Positions 6,397 through 13,637 are shown, counted from the first letter of the stretch. The stretch is 14,062 nucleotides of DNA from Microcaldota archaeon (GCA_025058915.1 JANXEC010000017.1:1-14062); one strand, 5' to 3'. The notes: a model not told the origin generated them from the sequence alone. Program-made: numbers and translations.

Positions 6397-7026
6397 ATGA
6401 ACGTTTTAATAGATGTTCATACTCACGTATACAACTATTCTGGAAGTGTCAAGACTATAAAAGTATCATATTCTTATGAGAATTTTGATAGAGCAGATCT
6501 AGTAGGAATATCTCCACAGAACTACAGAGACTATAGATTTGATCTTGAGAGATATGTAGAGGGGAAGTTGGGGGTAGGTGAGATTGGTTTGGACTATTAC
6601 TGGGTAAAGAGAGAGGAAGATAGATCAATGCAGAGGTCTGTGTTCATGCATCAGTTGAGTGTTGCTGAGAAGTCTGGGTTTGTAGAGATACATTGCAGAG
6701 AGGCATACGATGATGTGTTAGAGATACTCAGTACATACAACATAAAGACAGTAATTTTTCATTTCTTCTCAGGCACTTTGGATCATTACAGAAAGATTAT
6801 AGATCATGGATGGTTCATATCAATACCACCTCGAGAGTCAGCATCTAGGAAGAAAGCAATTCAATATAGTATAGATTACATACTTTGTGAAACAGATTCT
6901 CCGTATATATGCGAATCACCGGACAGAGTGATTGATTCATATATGATGATCTCTAAGATCAGATCAGAACCTATAGATATAATTATCGAAAAGATCTGGG
7001 AAAACTACCATAAACTCAAGATTTAA
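6397..7026 (+). CDS. TatD-family metal-dependent deoxyribonuclease
   Basis: A TIM-barrel metallohydrolase of the TatD family, acting on DNA 3' ends or on small phosphodiester or amide substrates. All expected metal ligands are visible: HTH motif (H8, H10) in DVHTH, GEIGLDYY (E62 at 61-68), EIHCREA (H99), FHFFSG (H122) and ETDSPY (D167). At 209 residues it is shorter than the usual 250-260, with reduced barrel loops, but the active site is intact. It is divergent from the PP-loop gene, with 15 bp between start codons. The stop codon TAA lies inside the TTTAAA box before the downstream phosphodiesterase. The exact substrate cannot be read from sequence. Confidence 0.9.
   Translation: MNVLIDVHTHVYNYSGSVKTIKVSYSYENFDRADLVGISPQNYRDYRFDLERYVEGKLGVGEIGLDYYWVKREEDRSMQRSVFMHQLSVAEKSGFVEIHCREAYDDVLEILSTYNIKTVIFHFFSGTLDHYRKIIDHGWFISIPPRESASRKKAIQYSIDYILCETDSPYICESPDRVIDSYMMISKIRSEPIDIIIEKIWENYHKLKI
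6404..6411 (-). promoter_or_regulatory. TATA box of the PP-loop gene, inside tatD
   Basis: Reads TATTAAAA on the minus strand, 23-30 bp before ATG 6381. It falls within codons 3-5 of tatD. With the box at 6365-6370 this makes a crossed pair, each promoter lying in the other gene. Confidence 0.45.
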
Positions 7027-7027
7027 A
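7022..7027 (+). promoter_or_regulatory. TATA-like box overlapping the tatD stop codon
   Basis: TTTAAA contains the tatD stop TAA (7024-7026) and lies 18-23 bp before ATG 7045. The spacing is shorter than at other genes here, so it is a weaker candidate. No Shine-Dalgarno motif is present for ATG 7045, which favours its own leaderless transcript. Confidence 0.4.
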
Positions 7028-7044
7028 TATCATTATATAATATC

Positions 7045-7563
7045 ATGAAGATCAACATAGGCGATAGGATAGGTGTATTAGGCGATATACACTATCCAGA
7101 CAGAGTTGATAGCATAGACTCACAGATGGTTCAGTACATATCATCTCTAGGTATAAGAAATTATATATTTACCGGAGATCTTACGGATTATGAGGTAATA
7201 GAGTTCTTCAGACCTGAGCAGTATATAGTTGTAAAAGGTAACATGGATGAATTCATATCTATTAAGATAGCTTGTATAGATATAGGATCACATAGGATGG
7301 TGATCACTCATGGGGATATAGTAAAACCCAGAGGAGATCTGAACGTAATAAAGTCTATTCTAGATAGATTTAATGGTGATATATTCATATCTGGTCATAC
7401 ACATATACCATTATTGCAGAGACTAGAGGATAGAATAATCTTCAACCCAGGGAGTTTCTCATTCACTGAGACATTTGGTATTATAGAGCTCAAAGATCAG
7501 GAGATAAACATCCAACTAAGACACAGAGATAGAGTACAGTCTCAACTCACAATTCCTTATTGA
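7045..7563 (+). CDS. Calcineurin-like phosphodiesterase (MJ0936/YfcE type)
   Basis: A dinuclear-metal phosphodiesterase of 172 residues, the usual size for the archaeal MJ0936/YfcE family. The five family motifs are in order: GDIH (13-16), GDLTD (44-48), GNMDE (65-69, GNCD in most relatives), THGD (88-91) and SGHTH (116-120), followed by NPGS (134-137). These residues bind two metals (Mn or Ni) and the scissile phosphate. Its substrate is unknown; a cyclic nucleotide or another phosphodiester is possible. It follows tatD by 18 bp and overlaps the end of the small convergent ORF (7547-7669) by 17 bp. Confidence 0.9.
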   Translation: MKINIGDRIGVLGDIHYPDRVDSIDSQMVQYISSLGIRNYIFTGDLTDYEVIEFFRPEQYIVVKGNMDEFISIKIACIDIGSHRMVITHGDIVKPRGDLNVIKSILDRFNGDIFISGHTHIPLLQRLEDRIIFNPGSFSFTETFGIIELKDQEINIQLRHRDRVQSQLTIPY

Positions 7564-7669
7564 TCTGTTCTAGAATGCTCAATAGAACCGGATGCTTACT
7601 ATATTCCAAGGATCTGATATTAATTACCTCATTCCTTATATCGAACTCTCTTTTGAATGTGTTCATCAT
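7547..7669 (-). CDS. Short ORF, 40 codons, divergent from aIF2-gamma
   Basis: A 40-residue reading frame (39 if the second ATG at 7666 is used), starting MMNTFKREFDIRNEV and ending in a helix (LSILEQINKEL). It fills what would otherwise be a 156-bp gap, unusual in this window. TTTAAA at 7690-7695 is 21-26 bp before ATG 7669, or 24-29 bp before ATG 7666. The latter matches the other genes better. It overlaps the end of the phosphodiesterase gene by 17 bp, like other convergent pairs here. I do not recognise the protein. It could also be a non-coding transcript: its 5' end reads ATGATGA like a C box, but no D box (CTGA) follows. Confidence 0.5.
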   Translation of the reverse strand: MMNTFKREFDIRNEVINIRSLEYSKHPVLLSILEQINKEL

Positions 7670-7689
7670 TTCTTATAAAGTCTAAAACA

Positions 7690-7695
7690 TTTAAA
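7690..7695. promoter_or_regulatory. Shared palindromic TATA box, aIF2-gamma and short ORF
   Basis: TTTAAA lies 25-30 bp before the aIF2-gamma ATG (7720) and 21-29 bp before the minus-strand ATG pair (7669/7666). It is the only TATA-like hexamer in the gap. The same geometry recurs at four other divergent pairs in the window. Confidence 0.55.
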
Positions 7696-7719
7696 AACAT
7701 TCTCATAGGATCTTAATAC

Positions 7720-8883
7720 ATGGAATTTATCAATGTAGGTACATTCGGACATGTTGATCATGGCAAATCCACTCTAACCACAGCACTTACAGGAGTTGTA
7801 ACAGATAGGCACAGTGAGGAGATAAAGAGGGGAATAACCATAAGACTCGGACATGCAGAGTTCGTGATATATGAGAAAGACGGGAAATATTACAACACAA
7901 AAATACCTGGAGCAAAGCCATTGAAAGGAGTATCTATAGTTGATGCACCTGGTCATGAATCATTACTTGCAGTGGCAGTATCTGGGATAGGATTGTTAGA
8001 TGGGGCTATATTTGTTATAGCTGCAAATGAACCATGCCCCCAACCACAGACTAGAGAACATCTCTATATGTTAAACTATCTGGGTATGAAGAATATAGTG
8101 ATAGTTCAGACAAAAGTTGACACTGTGTCTAGAGAGCAGGCTCTGAAAAATTACCAGGAGATCAAACAGTTCATAAAAGGCACTGTTGCAGAGAACGCCC
8201 CTATCATACCAATATCCTCGACATACAAACTGAACCTAGAGTATCTGCTAGAGGAGTTAGTGAAAATACCCCAGAGGAGAAGGGATTTTAAGGTTAGAGA
8301 TATTGCTCTAGTGATACGTAGCTTTGATGTGAACAAACCTGGTACAGAGGTAAGCGCTATGAAGGGAGGTGTTATAGGAGGAGCTGTATTAGATGGAGAG
8401 TTCAGAGTTGGGGATAAAATAGAGATATCTCCAGGCAGATACATCGAAAAGCAAGGAGTATTCAAGCCTATAACAACCAAGATAGTGAGTATACATAGAG
8501 AGAATCAGGAATTGGAAGTTGCTGATAGAAACAGTGGATTGGTTGCCTTTGGAACTGAATTAGATCCATCTATAACTAGAGATGATTCGGTGGCTGGAAA
8601 CATCGTTTCAAAACCAGGCCATCTAGGCCAGCCTATAAAAGAGCTTAGAGCCAAGATAGATCTCATAAATAGAGATGACATGAACAATCCTCCTCTTGTC
8701 ATAGGTGAGAACATAATCATCAACCATCTATCTATATCAACAATAGCAGTGATAAAGAACATATCAAAGAAACAGGTACAAATAGTCTGCAAGAAACCTC
8801 TCACTATGATAGACGATAATTTTGCAGTGTTTAGGAAGATCCAGAACAGATGGAGATTTGCTGGAATGGGCAAGATTATTTAA
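7720..8883 (+). CDS. Translation initiation factor aIF2 subunit gamma
   Basis: GTPase core of aIF2, which delivers Met-tRNAi to the small ribosomal subunit. G1 is GHVDHGKST (10-18), switch 1 RGITIRLGHA (37-46), G3 DAPGHE (75-80), then AANEPCPQPQTREHL, G4 TKVD (131-134) and G5 PISS. Domains II and III follow (VIRSFDVNKPGTE, KGGVIGGAVLDG). It has 387 residues against about 410 in relatives. The zinc knuckle normally found between switch 1 and G3 (two CxxC pairs) has no cysteine here, and residues 51-70 form a short loop. G4 has Thr in place of the usual Asn (NKID). The order aIF2-gamma then eS6 keeps a neighbourhood common in archaea. The transcript is probably leaderless from TTTAAA at 7690-7695. 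Confidence 0.95.
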   Translation: MEFINVGTFGHVDHGKSTLTTALTGVVTDRHSEEIKRGITIRLGHAEFVIYEKDGKYYNTKIPGAKPLKGVSIVDAPGHESLLAVAVSGIGLLDGAIFVIAANEPCPQPQTREHLYMLNYLGMKNIVIVQTKVDTVSREQALKNYQEIKQFIKGTVAENAPIIPISSTYKLNLEYLLEELVKIPQRRRDFKVRDIALVIRSFDVNKPGTEVSAMKGGVIGGAVLDGEFRVGDKIEISPGRYIEKQGVFKPITTKIVSIHRENQELEVADRNSGLVAFGTELDPSITRDDSVAGNIVSKPGHLGQPIKELRAKIDLINRDDMNNPPLVIGENIIINHLSISTIAVIKNISKKQVQIVCKKPLTMIDDNFAVFRKIQNRWRFAGMGKII

Positions 8884-8884
8884 A
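8879..8884 (+). promoter_or_regulatory. TATA box of the eS6 gene, containing the aIF2-gamma stop codon
   Basis: TTTAAA lies 24-29 bp before ATG 8908. The stop codon TAA of aIF2-gamma (8881-8883) is inside it. eS6 has no Shine-Dalgarno motif, so it may be transcribed separately despite following on the same strand. Confidence 0.55.
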
Positions 8885-8907
8885 GATATCTACATTATAA
8901 GAACAGC

Positions 8908-9282
8908 ATGATACTAAACCTTAGCAGAGGTAATAAGACATATAGAATACCTGTGGATGGTAAGGAATATCTGTTCATAAACAAGAAGATAGGAGATACT
9001 ATAGATATTTCGCCTATACTATCAGGCTACAAGATCAAGCTAACAGGGGGATCAGACAGTTCTGGGGTTCCCATGCGACCTGATGTTGAAGGTCCTGGCA
9101 AGCGATATCTGCTCGTGTCTGGTGGTGTGGGGTACAGACCAGTGAGGAAAGGTGAGAAAGCCAGAAAATTATTCAGAGGAAATACCTACTCAGCAGATAT
9201 TGTTCAGGTAAATGCAGTTGTGGTAGAGGCAGGATCTATAGAGCCCACACATACACCATCGAATAGAGACACTAAAAAGTAA
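8908..9282 (+). CDS. rps6e: Small-subunit ribosomal protein eS6
   Basis: Archaeal/eukaryotic ribosomal protein of the 30S subunit, 124 residues, a normal archaeal length. Diagnostic stretches are GGSDSSGVPMRPDV (47-60), the Gly-rich LVSGGVGYRP (69-78) and RKLFRGNTYSADIVQVN (86-102). The C-terminal tail (THTPSNRDTKK) is basic and probably flexible. It lies 24 bp after aIF2-gamma. The stop codon is immediately followed by the stop codon of the convergent Cbf5 gene with no spacer. No deviations from the family are seen. Confidence 0.95.
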   Translation: MILNLSRGNKTYRIPVDGKEYLFINKKIGDTIDISPILSGYKIKLTGGSDSSGVPMRPDVEGPGKRYLLVSGGVGYRPVRKGEKARKLFRGNTYSADIVQVNAVVVEAGSIEPTHTPSNRDTKK

Positions 9283-9999
9283 TCACACTAACACTACCTC
9301 ATAATCAGAATCCCTATTCATAATCGCAATCAGTCTGTCTCTGTAGAATATTCCTGTATAATCCTTCAGATCCAGATCTACCCTATTCCCGTGAGATATC
9401 TTTCTATACATCTCCTGATCAACATCCAACCTATCCATCTTCAGGAACCTAAACATCTCCTCAGCATTATATATATGAACCCTATCTGGATGATAGAACA
9501 ATCTATACACATTCACAGTCATATTTTCATCTATATTTCCTATCTTCGTTCTCCTCAGATCCTCCATCTCCCCACCTACATCATCACATAGGACTCTCAT
9601 ATAGAAACCTGATTCTACTCTTGCTCTGAAGAGTATTCTATTATGGAACACCTCGAGTATCTCCAATTCGTATAATCTTCTGACTCTAGGTCTCTTTGCA
9701 ACAGCACTCTGAGGAGGAGGTTTCTGAACGTTCTCCCCTACTTTGGATCTTAGGATATTTAGATGGTTCTGATCTATATTATCATCCATCTTCAGTAAAC
9801 ATACATATGTTTTATCCAGTCTGGTGAAGAACCTAAGTAATCTGGTGTACTTTCCCAGCCCGACCACCATAACACCTCCAACGTTTGGATCCAGAGTTCC
9901 TGCATGACCCGCCCTCACTCCAAACAACCTACCTATCCTAGAAGTGAGATCATGTGACAGGATGTTTGTAGGTTTATCAACCAATACAAACCCATTCAT
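9283..9999 (-). CDS. tRNA/rRNA pseudouridine synthase, Cbf5/TruB family (compact)
   Basis: Converts uridine to pseudouridine, as the catalytic subunit of H/ACA RNPs or directly on tRNA U55. Motif I is GFVLVDKP...SHD (3-16). The catalytic motif is GHAGTLDPNVGG (31-42) with catalytic Asp 37, followed by KPPPQSAVAKRPRVRRLYELEILE, wording specific to archaeal Cbf5. The protein has only 238 residues against about 330. The N-terminal extension is missing, so it starts at the core. The stretch before LRRTKIG (about 150-158) is several residues shorter than usual. A short PUA-like C-terminus remains (about 205-238). It is translationally coupled to cmk (ATGA overlap) with a GGAG motif at 10007-10010. 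The cmk-cbf5 neighbourhood is conserved in archaea. Confidence 0.85.
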   Translation of the reverse strand: MNGFVLVDKPTNILSHDLTSRIGRLFGVRAGHAGTLDPNVGGVMVVGLGKYTRLLRFFTRLDKTYVCLLKMDDNIDQNHLNILRSKVGENVQKPPPQSAVAKRPRVRRLYELEILEVFHNRILFRARVESGFYMRVLCDDVGGEMEDLRRTKIGNIDENMTVNVYRLFYHPDRVHIYNAEEMFRFLKMDRLDVDQEMYRKISHGNRVDLDLKDYTGIFYRDRLIAIMNRDSDYEVVLV

Positions 10000-10544
10000 T
10001 TCAGAACTCCTCTCCTATGGAGAGCAGTATCTATAATAGCTATTTCATCATTTACACTGAAATATGTAGTGTTAATTATTAGATGTGCCACATCAAAAGG
10101 TCTACTTATATCTATTCCATATACATTTAGATATCTCTCATAATTCTGTCTGTCTCTGATGAGTATATGTCTCTTTGCAGTCTCATAATCCATCCCATCT
10201 CTCTGCATGATCCTCCTGATTCTAACCTCAAGATCGGTGGTTAGGAATATCTTCAGATCAGCATCCTGGATTGTCCATATGGCCAACCAAGTGCCTATTA
10301 TGGAATGTTCGTATCTCTGAACCATCTGTTTTATATACTTATCAAATTCTTTGTCTATGTTAGGATCCTTCGATGCAATCTCCTGAAATTCCTCTAGGCT
10401 CAGACCTTTGGATGCAGCTATATCTTTAAACGAAGGAATAACCAATTGTGCGTGTATTCCGTATTTCTCCTTGAGATATCTACTCAATTCCTGTGATAGT
10501 GTTGTCTTGCCTACTCCTACATATCCTGATATAGCAATTTTCAT
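9996..10544 (-). CDS. cmk: Cytidylate kinase (archaeal type)
   Basis: Phosphorylates CMP/dCMP with ATP, supplying CDP for RNA and DNA synthesis. The protein has 182 residues, the normal archaeal length. The P-loop is GYVGVGKTT (7-15). The family-typical stretch GLSLEEFQEIASKDPNIDKEFD follows, then GTWLAIW...ADLKIFLTT and a lid region RDRQNYERYLNVYGID. The end (DVAHLIINTTYFS) matches Cmk. I chose ATG 10544, not the longer frame that reaches 10739: the P-loop begins right after it, TTTAAA lies 22-27 bp upstream, and the longer version would overlap the topoisomerase gene. It is first in an operon with cbf5 (overlap 9996-9999). Confidence 0.9.
   Translation of the reverse strand: MKIAISGYVGVGKTTLSQELSRYLKEKYGIHAQLVIPSFKDIAASKGLSLEEFQEIASKDPNIDKEFDKYIKQMVQRYEHSIIGTWLAIWTIQDADLKIFLTTDLEVRIRRIMQRDGMDYETAKRHILIRDRQNYERYLNVYGIDISRPFDVAHLIINTTYFSVNDEIAIIDTALHRRGVLK
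10007..10010 (-). promoter_or_regulatory. Shine-Dalgarno motif of the Cbf5 gene
   Basis: Reads GGAG on the minus strand, 7 bases before ATG 9999 and within the end of the cmk gene. With the ATGA overlap it supports translation from a shared cmk-cbf5 mRNA. Confidence 0.55.
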
Positions 10545-10565
10545 GTTTTTATATAACAAAACCTT

Positions 10566-10571
10566 TTTAAA
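10566..10571. promoter_or_regulatory. Shared palindromic TATA box, cmk and topA
   Basis: TTTAAA lies exactly 22-27 bp from both the cmk ATG (10544) and the topoisomerase GTG (10593), at the centre of a 48-bp gap. It is the most symmetric example in the window. Confidence 0.65.
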
Positions 10572-10592
10572 GAAATAGATTGATTTATAGCT

Positions 10593-12302
10593 GTGAAGAT
10601 TATAATAGCAGAGAAACCGAACGTAGCCCGTAAGATCAAATCCATATTTCCAGATCTCAGATACACAAAATACAAGAACATAGGGTACTTCAGATCGGAT
10701 AGCATTGCAGTGATATCTGGAGTAGGGCATGTATATCAACTTGACCAGGTGGGTAAGGGAGATTACCCTGTGTTTGATTTGGAATGGAAACCTAGTTATG
10801 TTGTGAGTGATGAACTCAAGTATACAAAACCTTACATAGAGTTAGCCCAGAATCTTAGAGACATAGCAGATGAAGTGATAGTAGCTACGGATTTTGATAT
10901 AGAGGGAAGTCTTATAGGATATAATATTGCAAGATATGCCCTTGGGAGACATAGAGATCTAAAGAGAATGAAATTCTCGTCATTGACTTACTCAGAACTC
11001 CAGAGATCCTGGAATGATCTAATAGATTTTGACTATAACAACGCACTTGCTGGTGAGGCAAGACATATAGTGGATTGGTACTATGGAATAAACCTCTCTA
11101 GATATCTTATGAGGAGCTTACAGCAAGTAAACCAATCCAAAATACTCAGTATAGGTAGAGTCCAAGCTCCTACTCTGGCTCTACTGATAGCTAGAGATGA
11201 GGAGATAGGGAGATTTGTACCGAAGGATATATTCAGTGTTGTGGCTGAGGTTGAGGGAGTGGAGTTTGAAAACGATAGGAGATTTGAATCTCAGGAAGAA
11301 TTAGAGAAATACATTTCAACCCTAAGCAATAGAGGTTCAGTGAGTCTTGAGATCTTTGAGGAGAAGAGATATATATATCCTCCTGATCTTATGACTCTAC
11401 AGGAAAGAGCGTATTATATATATAAAATAACCCCAGCAAAGACACTATCAATAGCACAATCTCTATATGAGAAAGGTATGATTAGCTATCCAAGAACCTC
11501 ATCTCAGAAATACCCTAAGGATCTGAATGTGAGAAAGATACTGGAAAATCTCAAAATACATCGACCATACATAGATAGATTGCTTACCAAAGAATTATTG
11601 ATCCCTACATCAGGTAAGAAAACAGATCCTGCTCATCCTGCAATATATCCAACAGGTATCTCTTCAGATTCATTATCACCTGATGAATCTAAAATATATG
11701 ACATCATTGTCAGGACTTTCCTAGCAACACTATCAGATCCATTGATATTAGAAATAAAAAATTATACCTTGCAAGCAAATGATGTTTTCTATGCAAAAGG
11801 TATAAACATAAAACAACATGGTTATTTAGAAATATTTCCATATAATAATATAAAAATTGTAAATATTAACATAAATCCAGGAGAATATCAAATAAATTAC
11901 AAAACAAAGAAGACCAGAACCAAGCCTCCTGCTAGATACAATGAGGTTAGTATAATATCAAAACTTGAGGATCTGAAACTTGGTACAAAAGCTACAAGGG
12001 CTATGATAGTTAAAACACTATTCGATAGACATTACATCACCAAGATCAAAGGAAGTATATACGTAACTGATTTGGGTAAGATCATAAGAGAAGTTCTCTA
12101 CAGATATGTCCCAGATCTGTTCAGTGAAACATTTACAAGATCTCTTGAGGAAGATTTAGAGAAAATACAAGAAAATGCAGAAGACTATAGAAATGTTATC
12201 AAAAAGGCAAAAGAACATCTGATCAATATATTCGAAGAATTGAGAGGGAAGGAGGTGGAGGTTGGAAAATCTCTTGCTCAGCATCTAAAAAACTTAAAAT
12301 AA
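10593..12302 (+). CDS. topA: DNA topoisomerase I (type IA)
   Basis: Relaxes negatively supercoiled DNA through a 5'-phosphotyrosine intermediate. The Toprim domain shows IIIAEKPNVAR (Glu 7) and ATDFDIEGSLIG (Asp 100, Asp 102, Glu 104 for Mg). SIGRVQAPTL (186-195) and the active-site GMISYPRTS (295-303, Tyr 299) follow, then DPAHPAIYPTG and the late motif PPARYNEVSII...LGTKATRAMIV. At 569 residues it is complete for the catalytic core but lacks the C-terminal zinc fingers common in archaeal TopA. The start is GTG 10593, which gives the normal N-terminus and sits 22 bp after the shared TTTAAA; no upstream ATG fits. An AT-rich stretch at about 11740-11910 codes for a variable loop. Confidence 0.95.
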   Translation: MKIIIAEKPNVARKIKSIFPDLRYTKYKNIGYFRSDSIAVISGVGHVYQLDQVGKGDYPVFDLEWKPSYVVSDELKYTKPYIELAQNLRDIADEVIVATDFDIEGSLIGYNIARYALGRHRDLKRMKFSSLTYSELQRSWNDLIDFDYNNALAGEARHIVDWYYGINLSRYLMRSLQQVNQSKILSIGRVQAPTLALLIARDEEIGRFVPKDIFSVVAEVEGVEFENDRRFESQEELEKYISTLSNRGSVSLEIFEEKRYIYPPDLMTLQERAYYIYKITPAKTLSIAQSLYEKGMISYPRTSSQKYPKDLNVRKILENLKIHRPYIDRLLTKELLIPTSGKKTDPAHPAIYPTGISSDSLSPDESKIYDIIVRTFLATLSDPLILEIKNYTLQANDVFYAKGINIKQHGYLEIFPYNNIKIVNININPGEYQINYKTKKTRTKPPARYNEVSIISKLEDLKLGTKATRAMIVKTLFDRHYITKIKGSIYVTDLGKIIREVLYRYVPDLFSETFTRSLEEDLEKIQENAEDYRNVIKKAKEHLINIFEELRGKEVEVGKSLAQHLKNLK

Positions 12303-12303
12303 A
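12294..12303 (+). promoter_or_regulatory. TATA-like box overlapping the topA stop codon
   Basis: TTAAAATAAA lies 20-29 bp before ATG 12323 and contains the topA stop TAA (12300-12302). No Shine-Dalgarno motif is seen for the next gene. Confidence 0.4.
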
Positions 12304-12322
12304 TTTCTTCTAAAATTAACTC

Positions 12323-13273
12323 ATGATACTGAATTGTAGAGTCCGTGAGAGAGAAAAGTTCATAATAAACACAGAAAACGTATGGCGAGAACTGGAGAGA
12401 TTCGATCTGTCTCAGAAAAGAAGGCAGCTAAGAGGAGAAATGCAGATAGAAATATTTCACAGAGAGAACCCTACTGCTATACTAGGTGTTTGGAGTAAAT
12501 ACTTGGGCCATGATTACAATAAGTATACATCATTACTGAAACTGATCAACGGATTTGTAGAAACTTTAGAACAGAACTATACAGAAACTTTGAAAGAATA
12601 TCTATCCAAAAATCCCAGGTACGAGAGAAAGAACAGACGACTCGGAACTGCTAGGAAGATAAAAATGCGCTATCCCCACTGGGAAGGAATGATCGATTTA
12701 GTAGTTTCAATACCTATATATCTAAGAGGTGCAGACGATAAGGAATATATGATAAATGAAATATCACTCTACAGAATACCAATATCTTTCATCTTAGGTG
12801 AAACCTTCAATCTATACATACACACCATACAGGGTTTCGTAGGGAAACAAGGGTCTACAATATGGGAATTGGAAATTATGTTCCTGTTCAAGGCCCTACT
12901 GAGAACCAAGCAACAGATGAATGTAGAAATTTACATGCAAAATCCACATCAGAATACACATCTATTCAGAAACAGAGCAAAGAAAGGGTCTAAAGATCAT
13001 CTCTCCCTACCAGAGCTGTTTATGAAACGATTAGAGGTTTCAGAATCCCATCGGATTTCTGTGTTTAATAGCTTCTACTATCCTGCAATACAAATTAATC
13101 AAGAACATAATTATCATGTGATCAGACCTGAGGCAGGATATAATTCAAATAGAGGAGAATTGGAGTTTCTGGATATAAAATCAGGTAGTCTGGCTGACGA
13201 CCTATATGGACCAGTCATAGAGGTGAATTTCTATAAGATCAAACCGTATATTCCTGCAATAGATTCTTTATAG
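12323..13273 (+). CDS. Unknown 316-residue protein
   Basis: A protein I do not recognise, with no nucleotide-binding loop, zinc site or membrane span. It has a basic helical region at about 85-115 (RYERKNRRLGTARKIKMRYPHW). A hydrophobic strand follows (GMIDLVVSIPIYL, about 120-132), then further likely strands (ISLYRIPISFILG; FNLYIHTIQGF) and a C-terminal part rich in Asn, His and Tyr. The N-terminus may begin with strands (MILNCRVREREKFII). The gene follows topA by 20 bp with a TATA-like box over the topA stop. It overlaps the convergent gene 13239-13610 by 35 bp. The strand-helix mixture suggests a globular enzyme or nucleic-acid protein, but function cannot be inferred. Confidence 0.75.
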   Translation: MILNCRVREREKFIINTENVWRELERFDLSQKRRQLRGEMQIEIFHRENPTAILGVWSKYLGHDYNKYTSLLKLINGFVETLEQNYTETLKEYLSKNPRYERKNRRLGTARKIKMRYPHWEGMIDLVVSIPIYLRGADDKEYMINEISLYRIPISFILGETFNLYIHTIQGFVGKQGSTIWELEIMFLFKALLRTKQQMNVEIYMQNPHQNTHLFRNRAKKGSKDHLSLPELFMKRLEVSESHRISVFNSFYYPAIQINQEHNYHVIRPEAGYNSNRGELEFLDIKSGSLADDLYGPVIEVNFYKIKPYIPAIDSL

Positions 13274-13610
13274 CATTTATCTCCTTTGATTTAGGATTGG
13301 CAAGATCCGCTATTCTATTTATCTCAATCAACATTCGAACATAATGGGATATTTTTTCCGCTCTGTTTTTCTGTTCTATAAGTTTCTGAAACTTCGATAA
13401 TTGTTGTCTAAGCTCAGTATCGTTTATCATTTTTACATAATCACTAAATCCATATTTAAGTAATATCTCAAGTTTCTTTATCTCATAAGATTTGAGTTCA
13501 TCTAATTTTATCTCTCTATTTTCTAAATATTTAATCAACCCTACCAGATCCCGTACCTGAGCTGATGAAGCATTGATTGATCTCAGCACCTCGCTTAGAC
13601 TCTGAGTCAT
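13239..13610 (-). CDS. Unknown helical, probably coiled-coil protein
   Basis: A 123-residue protein predicted almost entirely helical, with heptad-like spacing of Leu/Ile (VRDLVGLIKYLENREIKLDELKSYEI... and LRQQLSKFQKLIEQKN). It is lysine- and glutamate-rich with no cysteine and no membrane span. No family is recognised. ATG 13610 has TTTAAA 22-27 bp upstream (13632-13637), shared with the divergent gene at 13663. The 3' end overlaps the 12323-13273 gene by 35 bp. It may be a scaffold or partner protein, but that is inference. Confidence 0.7.
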   Translation of the reverse strand: MTQSLSEVLRSINASSAQVRDLVGLIKYLENREIKLDELKSYEIKKLEILLKYGFSDYVKMINDTELRQQLSKFQKLIEQKNRAEKISHYVRMLIEINRIADLANPKSKEINAIKNLLQEYTV

Positions 13611-13631
13611 GTGTAATTATAATTTAATATT

Positions 13632-13637
13632 TTTAAA
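13632..13637. promoter_or_regulatory. Shared palindromic TATA box, divergent pair 13610(-)/13663(+)
   Basis: TTTAAA lies 22-27 bp before the minus ATG and 26-31 bp before the plus ATG, within a 52-bp AT-rich gap. The flanks are also AT-rich (TTTAATA at 13623-13629), so a second weak box is possible here. Confidence 0.5.

Noticed and set aside
7630..7669. C/D box guide RNA at the ATGATGA near 7669
   Set aside because: No D or D' box (CTGA) follows at the expected distance, and the open frame with its TATA box explains the sequence better.
8151..8873. Minus-strand frames inside the aIF2-gamma gene
   Set aside because: They lie wholly within a strongly conserved gene and have no promoter; they are shadows of its codons.
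10545..10739. N-terminal extension of CMP kinase to 247 residues
   Set aside because: The extension overlaps the topoisomerase start, is Cys/Tyr-rich and unlike Cmk, and ATG 10544 fits both the P-loop position and the TATA spacing.
11740..11910. AT-rich patch in topA as a possible insertion or transferred segment
   Set aside because: The frame continues without break and the position matches a variable loop of type IA topoisomerases; base composition alone is not evidence of transfer.
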